The notes beneath the pieces are model-generated. The model worked only from the letters and a program-made list of their open reading frames with translations. It was not told the origin of the DNA and did no database searches. The translations under genes were made by a program, and so were the position numbers. 25,211 bases of DNA from DATMER01 sp036266195 (GTDB lineage Bacteria; Acidobacteriota; Thermoanaerobaculia; Multivoradales; UBA5704): assembly GCA_036266195.1 (NCBI GenBank), contig DATANP010000185.1:1-25211 (forward strand), given 5' to 3'. Numbering within the stretch: position 1 is the first letter of the stretch; each line of letters begins with the position of its first letter. Below are positions 14,740 through 22,854 of the stretch, one piece after another.

Positions 14740-16050
14740 TCAGGAGGCGGGAGGGGGAGGGGTGGCCTCCGGTGTCGGGGTCGGCTCGGGGGTCGCTTCC
14801 GGCACCGGGGGCGGCGGGGTCTCCGTCGTATCCGGGCCGGCGTCGAGAGGCGGCGGCGTCCGGCCCTCCTCCTGCATCTCCTTGCGCGTGTCGTCGTAAC
14901 GCCTCTCGATCCCCTTCTTCTGCCGGTTGCGGATCAGCCAGCGCAGGATCCGCGACTCGTTGACGCCGATGATGATGTCGTTCACCGCGTCGTAGATCTG
15001 GGGGTCGTTCAGCAGCTTGGCGACCGTGCCGTCCCCGCGGCTCAGCTTCTGCGAGACCTCGTCGAGCTGGTCTACGACGTGCTGAAGCTTGCCGGTGACC
15101 TCGCGGCCGTACTCCTCGTCGTTGACCAGGCGGGGCAGCAGCGCGTCGCTCGTCTCCAGATCGGCGGTGAAGCCATGCAGGTCCCGCGCCACCTGGTTGA
15201 GCTGGGCCAGGGTGTCCTGGACGCTGGTCTTCATCTGCGGGTCGTTGATCAGCGCCGGGGCGAGGCCGGGGCCGCTCTGGACGCTCGCGATCACCTGATC
15301 CAGCCGGTCGAGCGAGGCGGAGAGCTTGTCGGCCATGGCCTTGTCGTTGAGCAGGCGGCCGAGCGGGCCCTGGCCGTTCTCGATCTTGTCGGCGATGCGC
15401 CGCATCGACTCCGAGGTGCCGATGAGCGACTCCTTGAGGCGCTGGCCCGACTGGGAATCGCTGGTCAGCTCGCCCAGGAGGCCCTCGCCGCGCTCCATGC
15501 GGCCGAGGATGGTGGAGAGCGAGGCCGAGATCTCGACCACGTTGTCCATCACGTCCTCGCCCGAGGCGAGCAGGGCGTCCACGTTGGTGGGCTGGGCGGC
15601 CGGGATCTCGCCTTCGTTGGGGATCTCCGGGAAGCCGGGCGCGCCGATCGTCAGGTCGATGTACTTGTCGCCGAGCAGGCCGAGGGTCTTGATGCGCGCC
15701 TGCGAGGCGCCGGCCGCGGTTCGACTCGCGTTGGGGCCCGCGAGCGCGGCGTCCTGCGGGCCGCGGATGCGGGCGGAGTACTGGTCGTCCACGCTGATCC
15801 AGACCTGAATGCTCTCCTCGGCCGGGTTCTGTGGCAGCACCACCTTTGCCACCGTGCCCACGTCCACGCCGTTGAGCTGCACCGGGCTCCCGGTCTTCAG
15901 GCCGCTCACCGCGCCGAACTGGATGTAGTACTTGTTCTTGTGGCTGAAGAAGTTGTTCTTCTCGCCGATCAGGAAGACCCCGGCGCCGAGCACGGCCACC
16001 GCCGCCAGGATGACGAGTCCGACCCGGAACGCGCTTCCGCTACGCGGCAT
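14740..16050 (-). CDS. mlaD: MlaD-family (MCE domain) lipid-transport substrate-binding protein
   Basis: The 436-residue protein has one N-terminal TM helix (about 8-28) and an MCE domain (about 40-135) with QFGAVSGLKTGSPVQLNGVDVGTV and GLLGDKYIDL. It then has a long predicted helical region (about 155-375) and a Pro/Thr/Glu-rich tail (about 398-436). E. coli MlaD is only about 180 aa, so this is an extended form. The helical region repeats a motif like GxGxLxxLxND five times, starting near 188, 226, 260, 301 and 339. MCE proteins form hexameric rings in the periplasm that hand phospholipids to or from the MlaFE ABC transporter. The gene overlaps mlaF by 11 nt. Confidence 0.9.
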   Translation of the reverse strand: MPRSGSAFRVGLVILAAVAVLGAGVFLIGEKNNFFSHKNKYYIQFGAVSGLKTGSPVQLNGVDVGTVAKVVLPQNPAEESIQVWISVDDQYSARIRGPQDAALAGPNASRTAAGASQARIKTLGLLGDKYIDLTIGAPGFPEIPNEGEIPAAQPTNVDALLASGEDVMDNVVEISASLSTILGRMERGEGLLGELTSDSQSGQRLKESLIGTSESMRRIADKIENGQGPLGRLLNDKAMADKLSASLDRLDQVIASVQSGPGLAPALINDPQMKTSVQDTLAQLNQVARDLHGFTADLETSDALLPRLVNDEEYGREVTGKLQHVVDQLDEVSQKLSRGDGTVAKLLNDPQIYDAVNDIIIGVNESRILRWLIRNRQKKGIERRYDDTRKEMQEEGRTPPPLDAGPDTTETPPPPVPEATPEPTPTPEATPPPPAS

Positions 16051-16801
16051 GCTCGGCCTCCTCCTGTCCCGCCAGGAAGCTGCGGAGGTCCGAATGGTCG
16101 GAGCCGTCCGCCTGCTCCCAGGTGCCGACGAAGACGAACTTCCCCTCCACCAGATAGGCCAGCCGGTCGCCCACCCGGCGGGCCAGCGGGATGTCGTGGG
16201 TGACGACCACGGAGGTCACGCCCAGGTCCTTCTGGATGGAGTTGATCAGGCCGCCGATCGTCGCCGAGGTGACCGGGTCGAGGCCCGTGGTGGGCTCGTC
16301 GAAGAGCACCACCTCGGGATCGAGGGCGAGCGACCGGGCCAGGGCGACGCGCTTGCGCATGCCGCCCGAGAGGTCCGACGGGACCTTCCGCTCCACGTCC
16401 CGGTCGGTGAGGTTGACCTTGGCGAGCTTCTGGCGCACCGTGTCCGCGATCTCCGCCGCCGACGACTTCGTGTGCTCGCGCAGCGGGAAGGCCACGTTGT
16501 CGAAAACATTCATCGAGTCGAACAGGGCTCCGCTCTGGAACAGCATGGCGATCCGCCGGCGCAGGGGGAAGAGCTCGCGCTCCTCCAGGGCCGAGATCTC
16601 GGTGCCGTCGAACGTCACCGTGCCGGCGTCCGGCTTCTCCAGGCCGTTGAGCTGGCGCAGTGTGACGCTCTTGCCGCTCCCGGACCGGCCCAGGATGACC
16701 AGGCATTCGCCCCGCTGCACGTCGAAGTCCACGCCGTCGAGCACGACCCGGGAGCCGTACTTCTTGACCAGGCCGCGGATTTGATACAGCTCTTCAGACA
16801 A
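16040..16801 (-). CDS. mlaF: ABC transporter ATP-binding protein of the Mla lipid transporter
   Basis: The 253-residue cytoplasmic ATPase has Walker A GRSGSGKS (38-45), Q-loop Q89 in MLFQSGALFDSM, signature LSGGM (144-148), Walker B VVLFDEP (164-170) and the switch His in VVVTHDI. The FQSGALFDSMNVFDNVAFPLRE stretch and GGMRKRVALAR are diagnostic of MlaF/Ttg2A-type ATPases. It powers phospholipid movement with MlaE and MlaD. It lies 12 nt after mlaE. Confidence 0.95.
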   Translation of the reverse strand: MSEELYQIRGLVKKYGSRVVLDGVDFDVQRGECLVILGRSGSGKSVTLRQLNGLEKPDAGTVTFDGTEISALEERELFPLRRRIAMLFQSGALFDSMNVFDNVAFPLREHTKSSAAEIADTVRQKLAKVNLTDRDVERKVPSDLSGGMRKRVALARSLALDPEVVLFDEPTTGLDPVTSATIGGLINSIQKDLGVTSVVVTHDIPLARRVGDRLAYLVEGKFVFVGTWEQADGSDHSDLRSFLAGQEEAEHAA

Positions 16802-16813
16802 ATCGATCCCCTC

Positions 16814-17566
16814 TTACGTCAGGATGTAGAAGAGTTTGGTCAGGAAGAAATCGGAGACCAGGACCAGGATGGCCGCCAGCACCACGGTGTTGGTCGTCGC
16901 CCGTCCCACCCCGTCCGCGCCGCCCCGCGTGTTGAGCCCATTGTAGCACCCGACGATTGCGATAAAGTACGCAAAGAAAAAGGACTTGGCGATCCCGCTC
17001 CCGACGTCGCCGAAGTTGAGCGAGTCGAAGACGTCGTTGAAATAGAGCCCCGCCGGCAGGTCGAGCGTGGTGACCGCGATGATGAGTCCGCCGAGGATGC
17101 CGAGCGCGTCGCCGAGGATGGTGAGCGCCGGCAGCATGACCAGGGTGGCGGCCAGCTTGGGCACCACCAGCTTCTTGACCGGGTCCGAGGCCATGGAGCG
17201 CAGGGCGTCGATCTGCTCCGTGACCTTCATGGTGCCGATCTCGGCCGTCATGCCCGAGCCGATCCGGCCGCCCACGATGAGCGCGATCAGCACCGGGCCG
17301 AGCTCGCGCACCAGCGATTTCGAGACCACGGCGCCGATGTAGTACTTGACCCCCAGGCTGGGCAGGCTGAGCGCGGTCTGGAGCGCCATGACCATGCCGG
17401 TGAAGATCGTCGTGATGCCGGCCACGCCCAGGGAGCGGACGCCGATCTGCTCCATCTGGCGGATCCACAGGCCGATCTCGTACGGGGGTTTGAAGAGGGC
17501 GGCGAACGCCCGCATCGTCAGGAAGGCGAGCTCCCCGGTCTCCTCGGCGATTTCGCGGATCTTCAC
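16814..17566 (-). CDS. mlaE: MlaE-family ABC transporter permease
   Basis: The 250-residue membrane protein shows the MlaE signature RELGPVLIALIVGGRIGSGMTAEIGTMKVTEQIDAL in two consecutive parts (about 88-121), with five hydrophobic segments following an N-terminal amphipathic region. MlaE dimers form the inner-membrane channel for phospholipids. It overlaps the upstream small membrane protein gene by 4 nt and precedes mlaF by 12 nt. No mlaA, mlaB or mlaC is present here, which is common outside Proteobacteria. Confidence 0.95.
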   Translation of the reverse strand: MKIREIAEETGELAFLTMRAFAALFKPPYEIGLWIRQMEQIGVRSLGVAGITTIFTGMVMALQTALSLPSLGVKYYIGAVVSKSLVRELGPVLIALIVGGRIGSGMTAEIGTMKVTEQIDALRSMASDPVKKLVVPKLAATLVMLPALTILGDALGILGGLIIAVTTLDLPAGLYFNDVFDSLNFGDVGSGIAKSFFFAYFIAIVGCYNGLNTRGGADGVGRATTNTVVLAAILVLVSDFFLTKLFYILT

Positions 17567-17973
17567 GAGCGGATCGGCAGCCAGAAGGCGGCGTGGGAGA
17601 TTCCGAAGGCCAGATCGGCCGCCGCCATGGGGTAAAGACCAGAGACTCCGCGCGCGGCCGCCAGCAGCAGCACCAGGCCGCCCAGGATCCGTCCGCCGAT
17701 CGCCACCGCGAGGATGCCGCTGTACCGCCGCGGGTCGCGGGCGGCGATGATGTAGAGGGACGCCAGCATCAACAGGAGCACGCCGAGCACCCAGAGGTAG
17801 AACGCCCCCTGGGGCAGCGGCGGCAGGGGCAGCTCGAACACCTTCGCCGCCTGGACCGGGACGAAGCCCAGGAGCACGGCGAAGGCCACGTCCCAGAGCG
17901 CGCCGAGCACGAGGCTCACGCGCAGCAGGGTCAGGAACCGGAAGCGCCGGGCGAAGTGAGCTGCCACACTCAT
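17563..17973 (-). CDS. Small four-helix membrane protein of unknown function
   Basis: This 136-residue protein (ATG at 17971-17973) has a basic N-terminus and about four hydrophobic segments (about 18-38, 55-75, 83-105, 110-130), with a hydrophilic RDPRRYSG loop in the middle. I do not recognise the family. It is the first gene of the unit that continues with mlaE, mlaF and mlaD, and overlaps mlaE by 4 nt, so it may accompany the lipid transporter. The frame is open much further upstream, but that part antisenses plsC and mrp and is not coding. A -10-like box (TAGAAT) ends 10 nt before the ATG and no Shine-Dalgarno is seen. Confidence 0.72.
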   Translation of the reverse strand: MSVAAHFARRFRFLTLLRVSLVLGALWDVAFAVLLGFVPVQAAKVFELPLPPLPQGAFYLWVLGVLLLMLASLYIIAARDPRRYSGILAVAIGGRILGGLVLLLAAARGVSGLYPMAAADLAFGISHAAFWLPIRS

Positions 17974-17983
17974 ACGGCGGGGG

Positions 17984-17989
17984 ATTCTA
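17984..17989 (-). promoter_or_regulatory. Putative -10 box of the nine-gene envelope operon
   Basis: TAGAAT on the minus strand is followed by 10 nt (CCCCCGCCGT) and the ATG, suggesting a leaderless or near-leaderless transcript. No clear -35 box is seen. Confidence 0.45.
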
Positions 17990-18042
17990 TCAGGGTCGCT
18001 TTTCCAGGAAGCCCGGTCTGGACCGGGCGGGGAGAGCGGGAG

Positions 18043-18057
18043 AGAATAGGCCCGCCC
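18043..18057 (+). promoter_or_regulatory. Weak -10-like sequence before plsC
   Basis: AGAATA (18043-18048) lies 9 nt before the ATG, with GGCCCGCCC between. GCCCGCCC also directly precedes the ATG of the aminotransferase. There is no Shine-Dalgarno close to the start, so a leaderless start is possible. Confidence 0.3.
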
Positions 18058-18840
18058 ATGGATGCCACCAAGGACGATCTCTCCCCGCGGCGACCCTCCC
18101 TCGGACTCATGGTCCTGGGGACTCTCGCCGGCAACTCCTTCCTGGTGATGGGGAGCCTCATCCTCTCCGTGGTCGCCATCCTGGTGAGCTGGGTGCCGCC
18201 GCGCGGCAACTGGATGTTCGGCGTGGCCCGCCTCTGGTCCCGCTGCCTGCTCACCGCGAGCGCCATCCGGCTGCGCGCCACCTACGACTCCGCCCTGGAG
18301 CCCGGGAAAAGCTACGTCTTCCTCTGCAACCATCAGAGCCTGTTCGACATCCCGGTCCTGCTCACCACCTGCCCGGGGCAGGTCCGGATGATGGCCAAGC
18401 GCAGCCTGTTCCGCATCCCGTTCTTCGGCTGGGGGCTGTACGCCGGGGGCTTCATCCCGATCGACCGCGGCGACCGCAGCACGGCGCGGCAGAGCTTCGC
18501 CGCGGCCCTGGCCCGGATCAAGAAAGGGACGTCCATCCTCCTCTTCCCCGAGGGCACGCGCTCGACCACGGACACCCTCCTGCCGTTCCAGCGCGGCGGC
18601 TTCCTCCTCGCCATGAAGACCGGCCTGCCGATCGTGCCGGTGGGCATCCGGGGGAGCCGGGCGGTGCAGCCCAAGGGGAGCTTCGCCATCCGGCCCGGCC
18701 CGATCGAGGTCCACTACGGCGCTCCGCTGTCGGCCGCCGACTACGGACTGCGGCGCAAGGGCGAGCTCATCCTGGAGGTCCGGCGCCAGGTGGCGGGGCT
18801 CGCCGGGCTGGAGCTGCCCGAAGAGACAAATCAGGCCTGA
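18058..18840 (+). CDS. plsC: 1-acyl-sn-glycerol-3-phosphate acyltransferase (PlsC family)
   Basis: The start at 18058 gives 260 aa. The protein has one or two N-terminal hydrophobic segments (about 17-43) and the four acyltransferase blocks: NHQSLFD (block I, H...D), GGFIPIDRGDR (block II), LLFPEGTRS (block III) and GLPIVPVGIRG (block IV). It acylates lysophosphatidic acid to phosphatidic acid at the inner membrane. The frame is open to 17593, but that part is antisense to the small membrane protein gene. Position beside the Mla operon is consistent with lipid synthesis, though it is on the opposite strand. Confidence 0.92.
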   Translation: MDATKDDLSPRRPSLGLMVLGTLAGNSFLVMGSLILSVVAILVSWVPPRGNWMFGVARLWSRCLLTASAIRLRATYDSALEPGKSYVFLCNHQSLFDIPVLLTTCPGQVRMMAKRSLFRIPFFGWGLYAGGFIPIDRGDRSTARQSFAAALARIKKGTSILLFPEGTRSTTDTLLPFQRGGFLLAMKTGLPIVPVGIRGSRAVQPKGSFAIRPGPIEVHYGAPLSAADYGLRRKGELILEVRRQVAGLAGLELPEETNQA

Positions 18841-18849
18841 TGGTACGAT
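18841..18849 (+). promoter_or_regulatory. Extended -10 promoter element for mrp
   Basis: TGGTACGAT fits the extended -10 form TGnTAnnAT, and it begins directly after the plsC stop. Transcription would start about 40 nt before the mrp ATG. An upstream -35 would lie inside plsC and is not obvious. Confidence 0.4.
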
Positions 18850-18895
18850 GGGCGTGAGCCGGCATTCGGCTCCTATTCGCAAGGAAGCGTCCGCT

Positions 18896-19987
18896 ATGGC
18901 AACCGATTTGGAAACCGCGGCCTGGGAGGCGCTGAGGGGCGTCAAGTTCCCGGGCATGAGCCGGGACATCGTCTCCTTCGGCTTCGTCAGCCGTATCAAG
19001 GCCTGCGCCGGGCAGGTGGCGGTGGACCTCCAGATGGCCACCCACAACCCGGCCGCGGCCGAAAAAGTGAAGGAAGCGGCCGAGCAGGCCCTCCGGGCCC
19101 TCCCCGAGGTGGAGGAGGTCCGGGTCAACATCAGCGTCGTGAAGCCAACCACCCGCGAGGAGGCGGCGCAGAAGGCCATCGCCCAGGACAGCACCCTGAT
19201 CCCCGACGTCCGCCACGTCGTGGCCGTGGCGAGCGGCAAGGGCGGGGTGGGCAAGTCCACCGTGGCCGCCAACCTGGCCGTCAAGCTGGGCCAGCTTGGC
19301 TACCGGGTCGGCCTCCTCGACGCCGACATCTACGGCCCCTCGGTGCCGACCATGTTCGGCATCACCGACAAGCCCAGGGTGGACGGCAACCGGATCATCC
19401 CCTTCCAGAAGTACGGCATCAAGGTGATGTCGCTCGGCTTCATCCTGGAGACCGACACGCCGGTCATCTGGCGCGGCCCCATGGTGATGCGGGCCATCGA
19501 GCAGATGCTCGGCGATGTCGAATGGGGCGAGCTCGACTACATGATCCTCGACCTGCCGCCGGGCACCGGCGACGCCCAGCTCACCGTGACCCAGAAGGTG
19601 CCGCTGGCCGGCGCCGTCATCGTCACCACCCCGCAGGACGTGGCCCTGATCGACGCCCGCAAGGGCCTCGCCATGTTCAAGAAGGTCAACGTGCCGGTGA
19701 TCGGGATCATCGAGAACATGTCCTCCTTCGTCTGCCCGCACTGCGGCGAGGTGACGGACATCTTCAAGAAGGGCGGCGGGGAGAGGACGGCGGAGATCCT
19801 CCAGACCGCCTACCTCGGAGCCATCCCGCTCGACCCGGAGATCGTCCTCGGCGGCGACGCCGGGGTCCCGATCGTGGTGGCCAAACCCGACGGTCCGCAC
19901 GCCGAAGCCTTCAAGCGGGTCGGCGAGGCCGTGGTGGACGAGGTCGCCCGCCAGAGCGAAATGAAGCCCAAACTGTCGATCGTTTGA
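18896..19987 (+). CDS. mrp: Mrp/ApbC-type Fe-S cluster carrier ATPase
   Basis: The ATG at 18896 gives 363 aa with AAGGA about 10 nt upstream; an upstream in-frame ATG at 18848 lies in the promoter element. Residues 1-85 form a MIP18/DUF59 domain. A deviant P-loop (GKGGVGKST, 114-122) and LLDADIYGPSVPTMFG follow, with DLPPGTGD (219-226) and the bridging CPHC (C280, C283) that binds a 4Fe-4S cluster between subunits. Mrp proteins deliver Fe-S clusters to apo-enzymes. A 55-nt gap with a hairpin separates it from the lpxH-like gene. Confidence 0.94.
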   Translation: MATDLETAAWEALRGVKFPGMSRDIVSFGFVSRIKACAGQVAVDLQMATHNPAAAEKVKEAAEQALRALPEVEEVRVNISVVKPTTREEAAQKAIAQDSTLIPDVRHVVAVASGKGGVGKSTVAANLAVKLGQLGYRVGLLDADIYGPSVPTMFGITDKPRVDGNRIIPFQKYGIKVMSLGFILETDTPVIWRGPMVMRAIEQMLGDVEWGELDYMILDLPPGTGDAQLTVTQKVPLAGAVIVTTPQDVALIDARKGLAMFKKVNVPVIGIIENMSSFVCPHCGEVTDIFKKGGGERTAEILQTAYLGAIPLDPEIVLGGDAGVPIVVAKPDGPHAEAFKRVGEAVVDEVARQSEMKPKLSIV

Positions 19988-20008
19988 TCCCGTTCCCCCT
20001 CTCCCCGA

Positions 20009-20035
20009 CCCTCTCCCCCGTGCCGGGGGAGAGGG
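20009..20035. repeat. REP-type hairpin carrying the lpxH-like ribosome binding site
   Basis: A perfect 11-bp stem, CCCTCTCCCCC (20009-20019) and GGGGGAGAGGG (20025-20035), encloses loop GTGCC. A partial copy of the left arm (CCCCCTCTCCCC) lies just upstream. The right arm runs into AGAAAAG and the ATG at 20043, so the purine-rich Shine-Dalgarno-like bases are inside the stem. The motif belongs with the arms of the 9933-10411 element. Confidence 0.7.
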
Positions 20036-20042
20036 AGAAAAG

Positions 20043-20723
20043 ATGAGCGTCGCGGTCATAGCTGATTCCCACCTGGGAGGGCCCGGCGGTCCGGCCGGGC
20101 CCTTCATCGAGCAGCTCCGGAAGCTGCCGGGGCAGGGCTGCGACCGGCTTATCCTTCTGGGCGACATCTTCCAGGTCTGGATCGGAGATCCGAGATTCGA
20201 GACCCCTGATGTCAAAGCGGTGGTGGAGGCTCTCCGGGACCTTCGCCGCCAGGGCATCCGGATCGACTACGTGGAAGGCAACCGTGACTTCTTCCTGGCC
20301 GGGAGCCCCTACGCCGACGCCTTCGACGGCGTGGTCCTGGAGACCTCCTTCGAAGTGGACGGCGTCCGCTATCTGGCGGTCCACGGCGACGGCCTGAACG
20401 ACAAGGACCGGCAGTACCGCTTCTGGCGCTGGCTCTCGAAGAGCGCGCCGGTCCGCTTCGCGGTCTGCCACATCCCGAGGCTCCTGGCGCACCGCATGGT
20501 CCACTCCACCGAGCAGCGCCTCTCGCAGACCAACTTCAAGCACAAGGTGAGACTGCCCGAGCAGGCGATCCGCAGCTACGCCGAGCGCCGCCTGGCCGAA
20601 GGCCACGACGTCCTTCTTCTGGGCCACTTCCACGAGCCGCAGGTGTGGAAGGTCCGGGGAGGGGAGGTCCGGCTGCTGGACGCCTGGTTCCGGAGCCGGC
20701 GGGTGGAGTGGCCAGGCGGATGA
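20043..20723 (+). CDS. lpxH: UDP-2,3-diacylglucosamine hydrolase-like metallophosphatase
   Basis: The 226-residue calcineurin-like phosphoesterase has D8-S-H10, GDIFQVW (40-46), GNRDFF (79-84), H114-G-D and GHFHEP (194-199), the five metal-binding blocks in order. The GNRDFFL and LLGDIFQVWIGD segments resemble LpxH, which releases lipid X from UDP-2,3-diacyl-GlcN in lipid A synthesis. Assignment to LpxH instead of another family phosphatase is likely but not certain, because no other lpx gene is present. The stop overlaps the next start (ATGA). Confidence 0.8.
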   Translation: MSVAVIADSHLGGPGGPAGPFIEQLRKLPGQGCDRLILLGDIFQVWIGDPRFETPDVKAVVEALRDLRRQGIRIDYVEGNRDFFLAGSPYADAFDGVVLETSFEVDGVRYLAVHGDGLNDKDRQYRFWRWLSKSAPVRFAVCHIPRLLAHRMVHSTEQRLSQTNFKHKVRLPEQAIRSYAERRLAEGHDVLLLGHFHEPQVWKVRGGEVRLLDAWFRSRRVEWPGG

Positions 20724-21484
20724 GGGTGACCATGGTCGGCAGCGGGACGTCCACCGGGGTGCCGGTGATCGGCTGCCCCTGCAAGGTGTGTACGTCCACC
20801 AACCCGAAGAACCGGCGCTCGCGGCCCGGGCTCAAGCTGGAGGTCAACGGCGGCATCCTGCTGGTGGATACGCCGACCGACCTGCGCGAGCAGGCTCTCC
20901 GCTTCGGGCTGCCGCGGCTCGACGCGGTGCTCTTCACCCATGCCCACGCGGACCACATCTTCGGGCTCGACGACATCCGGATCTTCAACTTCCGGCAGCG
21001 CAACGCGATCCCCTGCTATGGCTCGGCCGAGACCCTGGGCGCCATCCGCCGGATCTTTGCCTACGTGTTCGAGCGCACCCAGGCAGGCGGCGGCAAGCCG
21101 CAGCTCGACCTGCTGGAGGTGCGCGAGCCCTTCCGGGTCCTCGGACGTGAGATCATCCCCATACCGGTCTGGCACGGCGAGATGGAGGTCTTCGGCTACC
21201 GCCTCGGAGGTTTCGCGTACGTGACCGACTGCAACCGCATCCCGGACGAGAGCTTCGAGCTGCTCGCCGGGGTGGAGATCCTGATCCTGGACGCCCTGCG
21301 CTACCGGCCGCACTCCACCCACTTCTCGGTGGACGAGGCCGTCGCCGTGTCGGAGCGGATCGGTTCGAAGCGGACCATCTTCACCCATCTCGCGCACGAG
21401 ATCGACTATGGAGATCCCCAGGTGCCGCTGCCGCCCGGGGTGGAATTCGGCTATGACGGCCTCACATTCGACGTCGAAGGATGA
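20720..21484 (+). CDS. MBL-fold metallohydrolase, PhnP-like
   Basis: The start at ATG 20720 overlaps the lpxH-like stop and gives 254 aa. THAHADH (73-79, HxHxDH) is the binuclear metal motif. VTDCN and DALRY in the second half fit the family. CPCKVC (C19, C21, C24) near the N-terminus resembles the extra zinc site of PhnP cyclic phosphodiesterases. No phosphonate genes are nearby, so the substrate is probably different; many PhnP-like proteins are unassigned phosphodiesterases. It overlaps the start of aroA. Confidence 0.82.
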   Translation: MRVTMVGSGTSTGVPVIGCPCKVCTSTNPKNRRSRPGLKLEVNGGILLVDTPTDLREQALRFGLPRLDAVLFTHAHADHIFGLDDIRIFNFRQRNAIPCYGSAETLGAIRRIFAYVFERTQAGGGKPQLDLLEVREPFRVLGREIIPIPVWHGEMEVFGYRLGGFAYVTDCNRIPDESFELLAGVEILILDALRYRPHSTHFSVDEAVAVSERIGSKRTIFTHLAHEIDYGDPQVPLPPGVEFGYDGLTFDVEG

Positions 21485-22760
21485 TCCCATCGAGATCTCC
21501 GCGGGCCGCAAGGCGTCCGGCCGCCTGCGGGTGCCGTCCTCGAAGAGCCTGACCCACCGCTGGCTCAACCTGGCCCTGCTGTCCCGCAAACCCATGGTGG
21601 TCGAGCGGCCCCTCTTCGCCGAGGACACCCGCCTCTTCCTGGCTGCCCTGGGCCGCTGTGGTTTTCAGGTAGAGGAGAGGGGCGACGACGTCCGGCTGGA
21701 GCCGGGAGATCGACCGGACGGAGAGGTCGAGGTCTTCTGCGGCAACGCGGGGACCATGCTGCGCTTCCTGGTCGCAACCCTTGGCGTGGTGCCCGGGCGT
21801 TGGCGCCTGGACGGTGTGCCGCGTCTGCGCGAGCGGCCGGTCGGACCCCTGGTCGAGTCGCTGCGCCGGCTCGGAGCCCGGATCGAGTACCTGGCCGCCG
21901 AGGGCTACGTGCCGCTGCGGATCGAGGGCGGGAGCCTCGGGGCCGGTACGACCTATCTGGATGCCGGAGAGTCGAGCCAATACCTCTCGGCCATCCTGAT
22001 GGCCGCCCTTCGCGCGCCGGGGGAGGTCACGGTCGAGGTGAGCGCGCTCACCTCCGGGCCCTATGTAGATGTCACCCTCGGCGTTGCCGAGGCCGCCGGA
22101 GGCCGGATCGAGCGGCTCGGACCGAAGACCTGGCGCGTTCACCCCTCGGACCTGCGCATCGACCGCGCCCGGGTGGAAGGGGACTGGTCGGCCGCCTGCT
22201 ACCCGGCCTCGGCCGCGGCGCTGACCGGCGGCCGGGTCCACCTCGACGGTCTGGCGAGCGACTCCCGGCAGGGAGACCGCGGCTTCCTCGACCTTCTCCT
22301 GGAGATGGGCGCCGAGGCGGACTGGCGGGAGGACGGTCTGGAGGTCCGGGGCACCGGGCGCCTGAAGGGGGTGGAAGCCGACCTCTCGACCATGCCGGAC
22401 CAGGTGCCGACCCTGGCCGCGCTCGGCCCCTTCGCCGCGGGCCAGACCCGGATCTTCAACGTCGCCCACCTGCGGATCAAGGAGAGCGACCGCCTGGAAG
22501 CCATGGCGACCGAGCTCCGCAAGCTCGGCGCCGAGGTGGAAGAAGGGCCGGACAGCCTCCGCATCCCGGGGATCTGGTCCGATTCGAACCCGCCAGCCGG
22601 CCCCATCTCGATCGATCCCCGGGGCGACCACCGGATCGCCATGAGCCTTGCGCTCGCCGGCCTGCGCCGGCCAGGCGTGGTCATCGGCTCGCCGGAGGTC
22701 GTCTCCAAGTCCTATCCGGGGTTCTGGAAGGATCTGCAGAGGCTTCTCGGCTCCGGATAA
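21453..22760 (+). CDS. aroA: 3-phosphoshikimate 1-carboxyvinyltransferase (EPSP synthase)
   Basis: EPSP synthase joins phosphoenolpyruvate to shikimate-3-phosphate in the chorismate pathway. The protein has VPSSKSLTHR (K31), GNAGTMLRFL, LDAGESSQYLSAILMAA, EGDWSAACYPASAAAL, TMPDQVPTLAAL (catalytic Asp) and RIKESDRLEAM, ending with DHRIAMSLALAGL. The start is uncertain. The ATG at 21453 (435 aa, close to the 427 of E. coli) has GGTGGA about 9 nt upstream and lies 32 nt inside the MBL gene; an in-frame ATG at 21408 is also possible. No ATG, GTG or TTG lies nearer the conserved region, which begins about 12 residues later. Confidence 0.94.
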   Translation: MTASHSTSKDDPIEISAGRKASGRLRVPSSKSLTHRWLNLALLSRKPMVVERPLFAEDTRLFLAALGRCGFQVEERGDDVRLEPGDRPDGEVEVFCGNAGTMLRFLVATLGVVPGRWRLDGVPRLRERPVGPLVESLRRLGARIEYLAAEGYVPLRIEGGSLGAGTTYLDAGESSQYLSAILMAALRAPGEVTVEVSALTSGPYVDVTLGVAEAAGGRIERLGPKTWRVHPSDLRIDRARVEGDWSAACYPASAAALTGGRVHLDGLASDSRQGDRGFLDLLLEMGAEADWREDGLEVRGTGRLKGVEADLSTMPDQVPTLAALGPFAAGQTRIFNVAHLRIKESDRLEAMATELRKLGAEVEEGPDSLRIPGIWSDSNPPAGPISIDPRGDHRIAMSLALAGLRRPGVVIGSPEVVSKSYPGFWKDLQRLLGSG

Positions 22761-22810
22761 GGCTTCCCCCGACGGAACTTAGTCCCGTTCCTTCGCCACG
22801 GATCTTGCTG

Positions 22811-22816
22811 TAAGAT
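22811..22816 (+). promoter_or_regulatory. Putative -10 box for the TPR/sigma-54 regulator gene
   Basis: TAAGAT in the 94-nt gap after aroA is a plausible -10 box about 39 nt before the GTG start. The -35 region is not clear. The gene also has its own Shine-Dalgarno (CTGGAGG, 22841-22847). Confidence 0.4.
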
Positions 22817-22854
22817 TCGCGGCACATGCACTCTTTTTCCCTGGAGGCGGTCCG

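Noticed and set aside
15932..17635. 567-aa plus-strand frame
   Set aside because: It is antisense to mlaD, mlaF and mlaE, and its composition (Asp/His/Arg-rich) is a high-GC shadow.
21408..21452. Earlier aroA start at the ATG 21408
   Set aside because: It would extend the overlap with the MBL gene to 77 nt and add residues not typical of AroA; the ATG at 21453 is closer to the conserved region, though the choice is not proven.
20043..21484. Phosphonate-use locus, from the PhnP-like protein
   Set aside because: No C-P lyase genes are present; the neighbours are lpxH-like and aroA.
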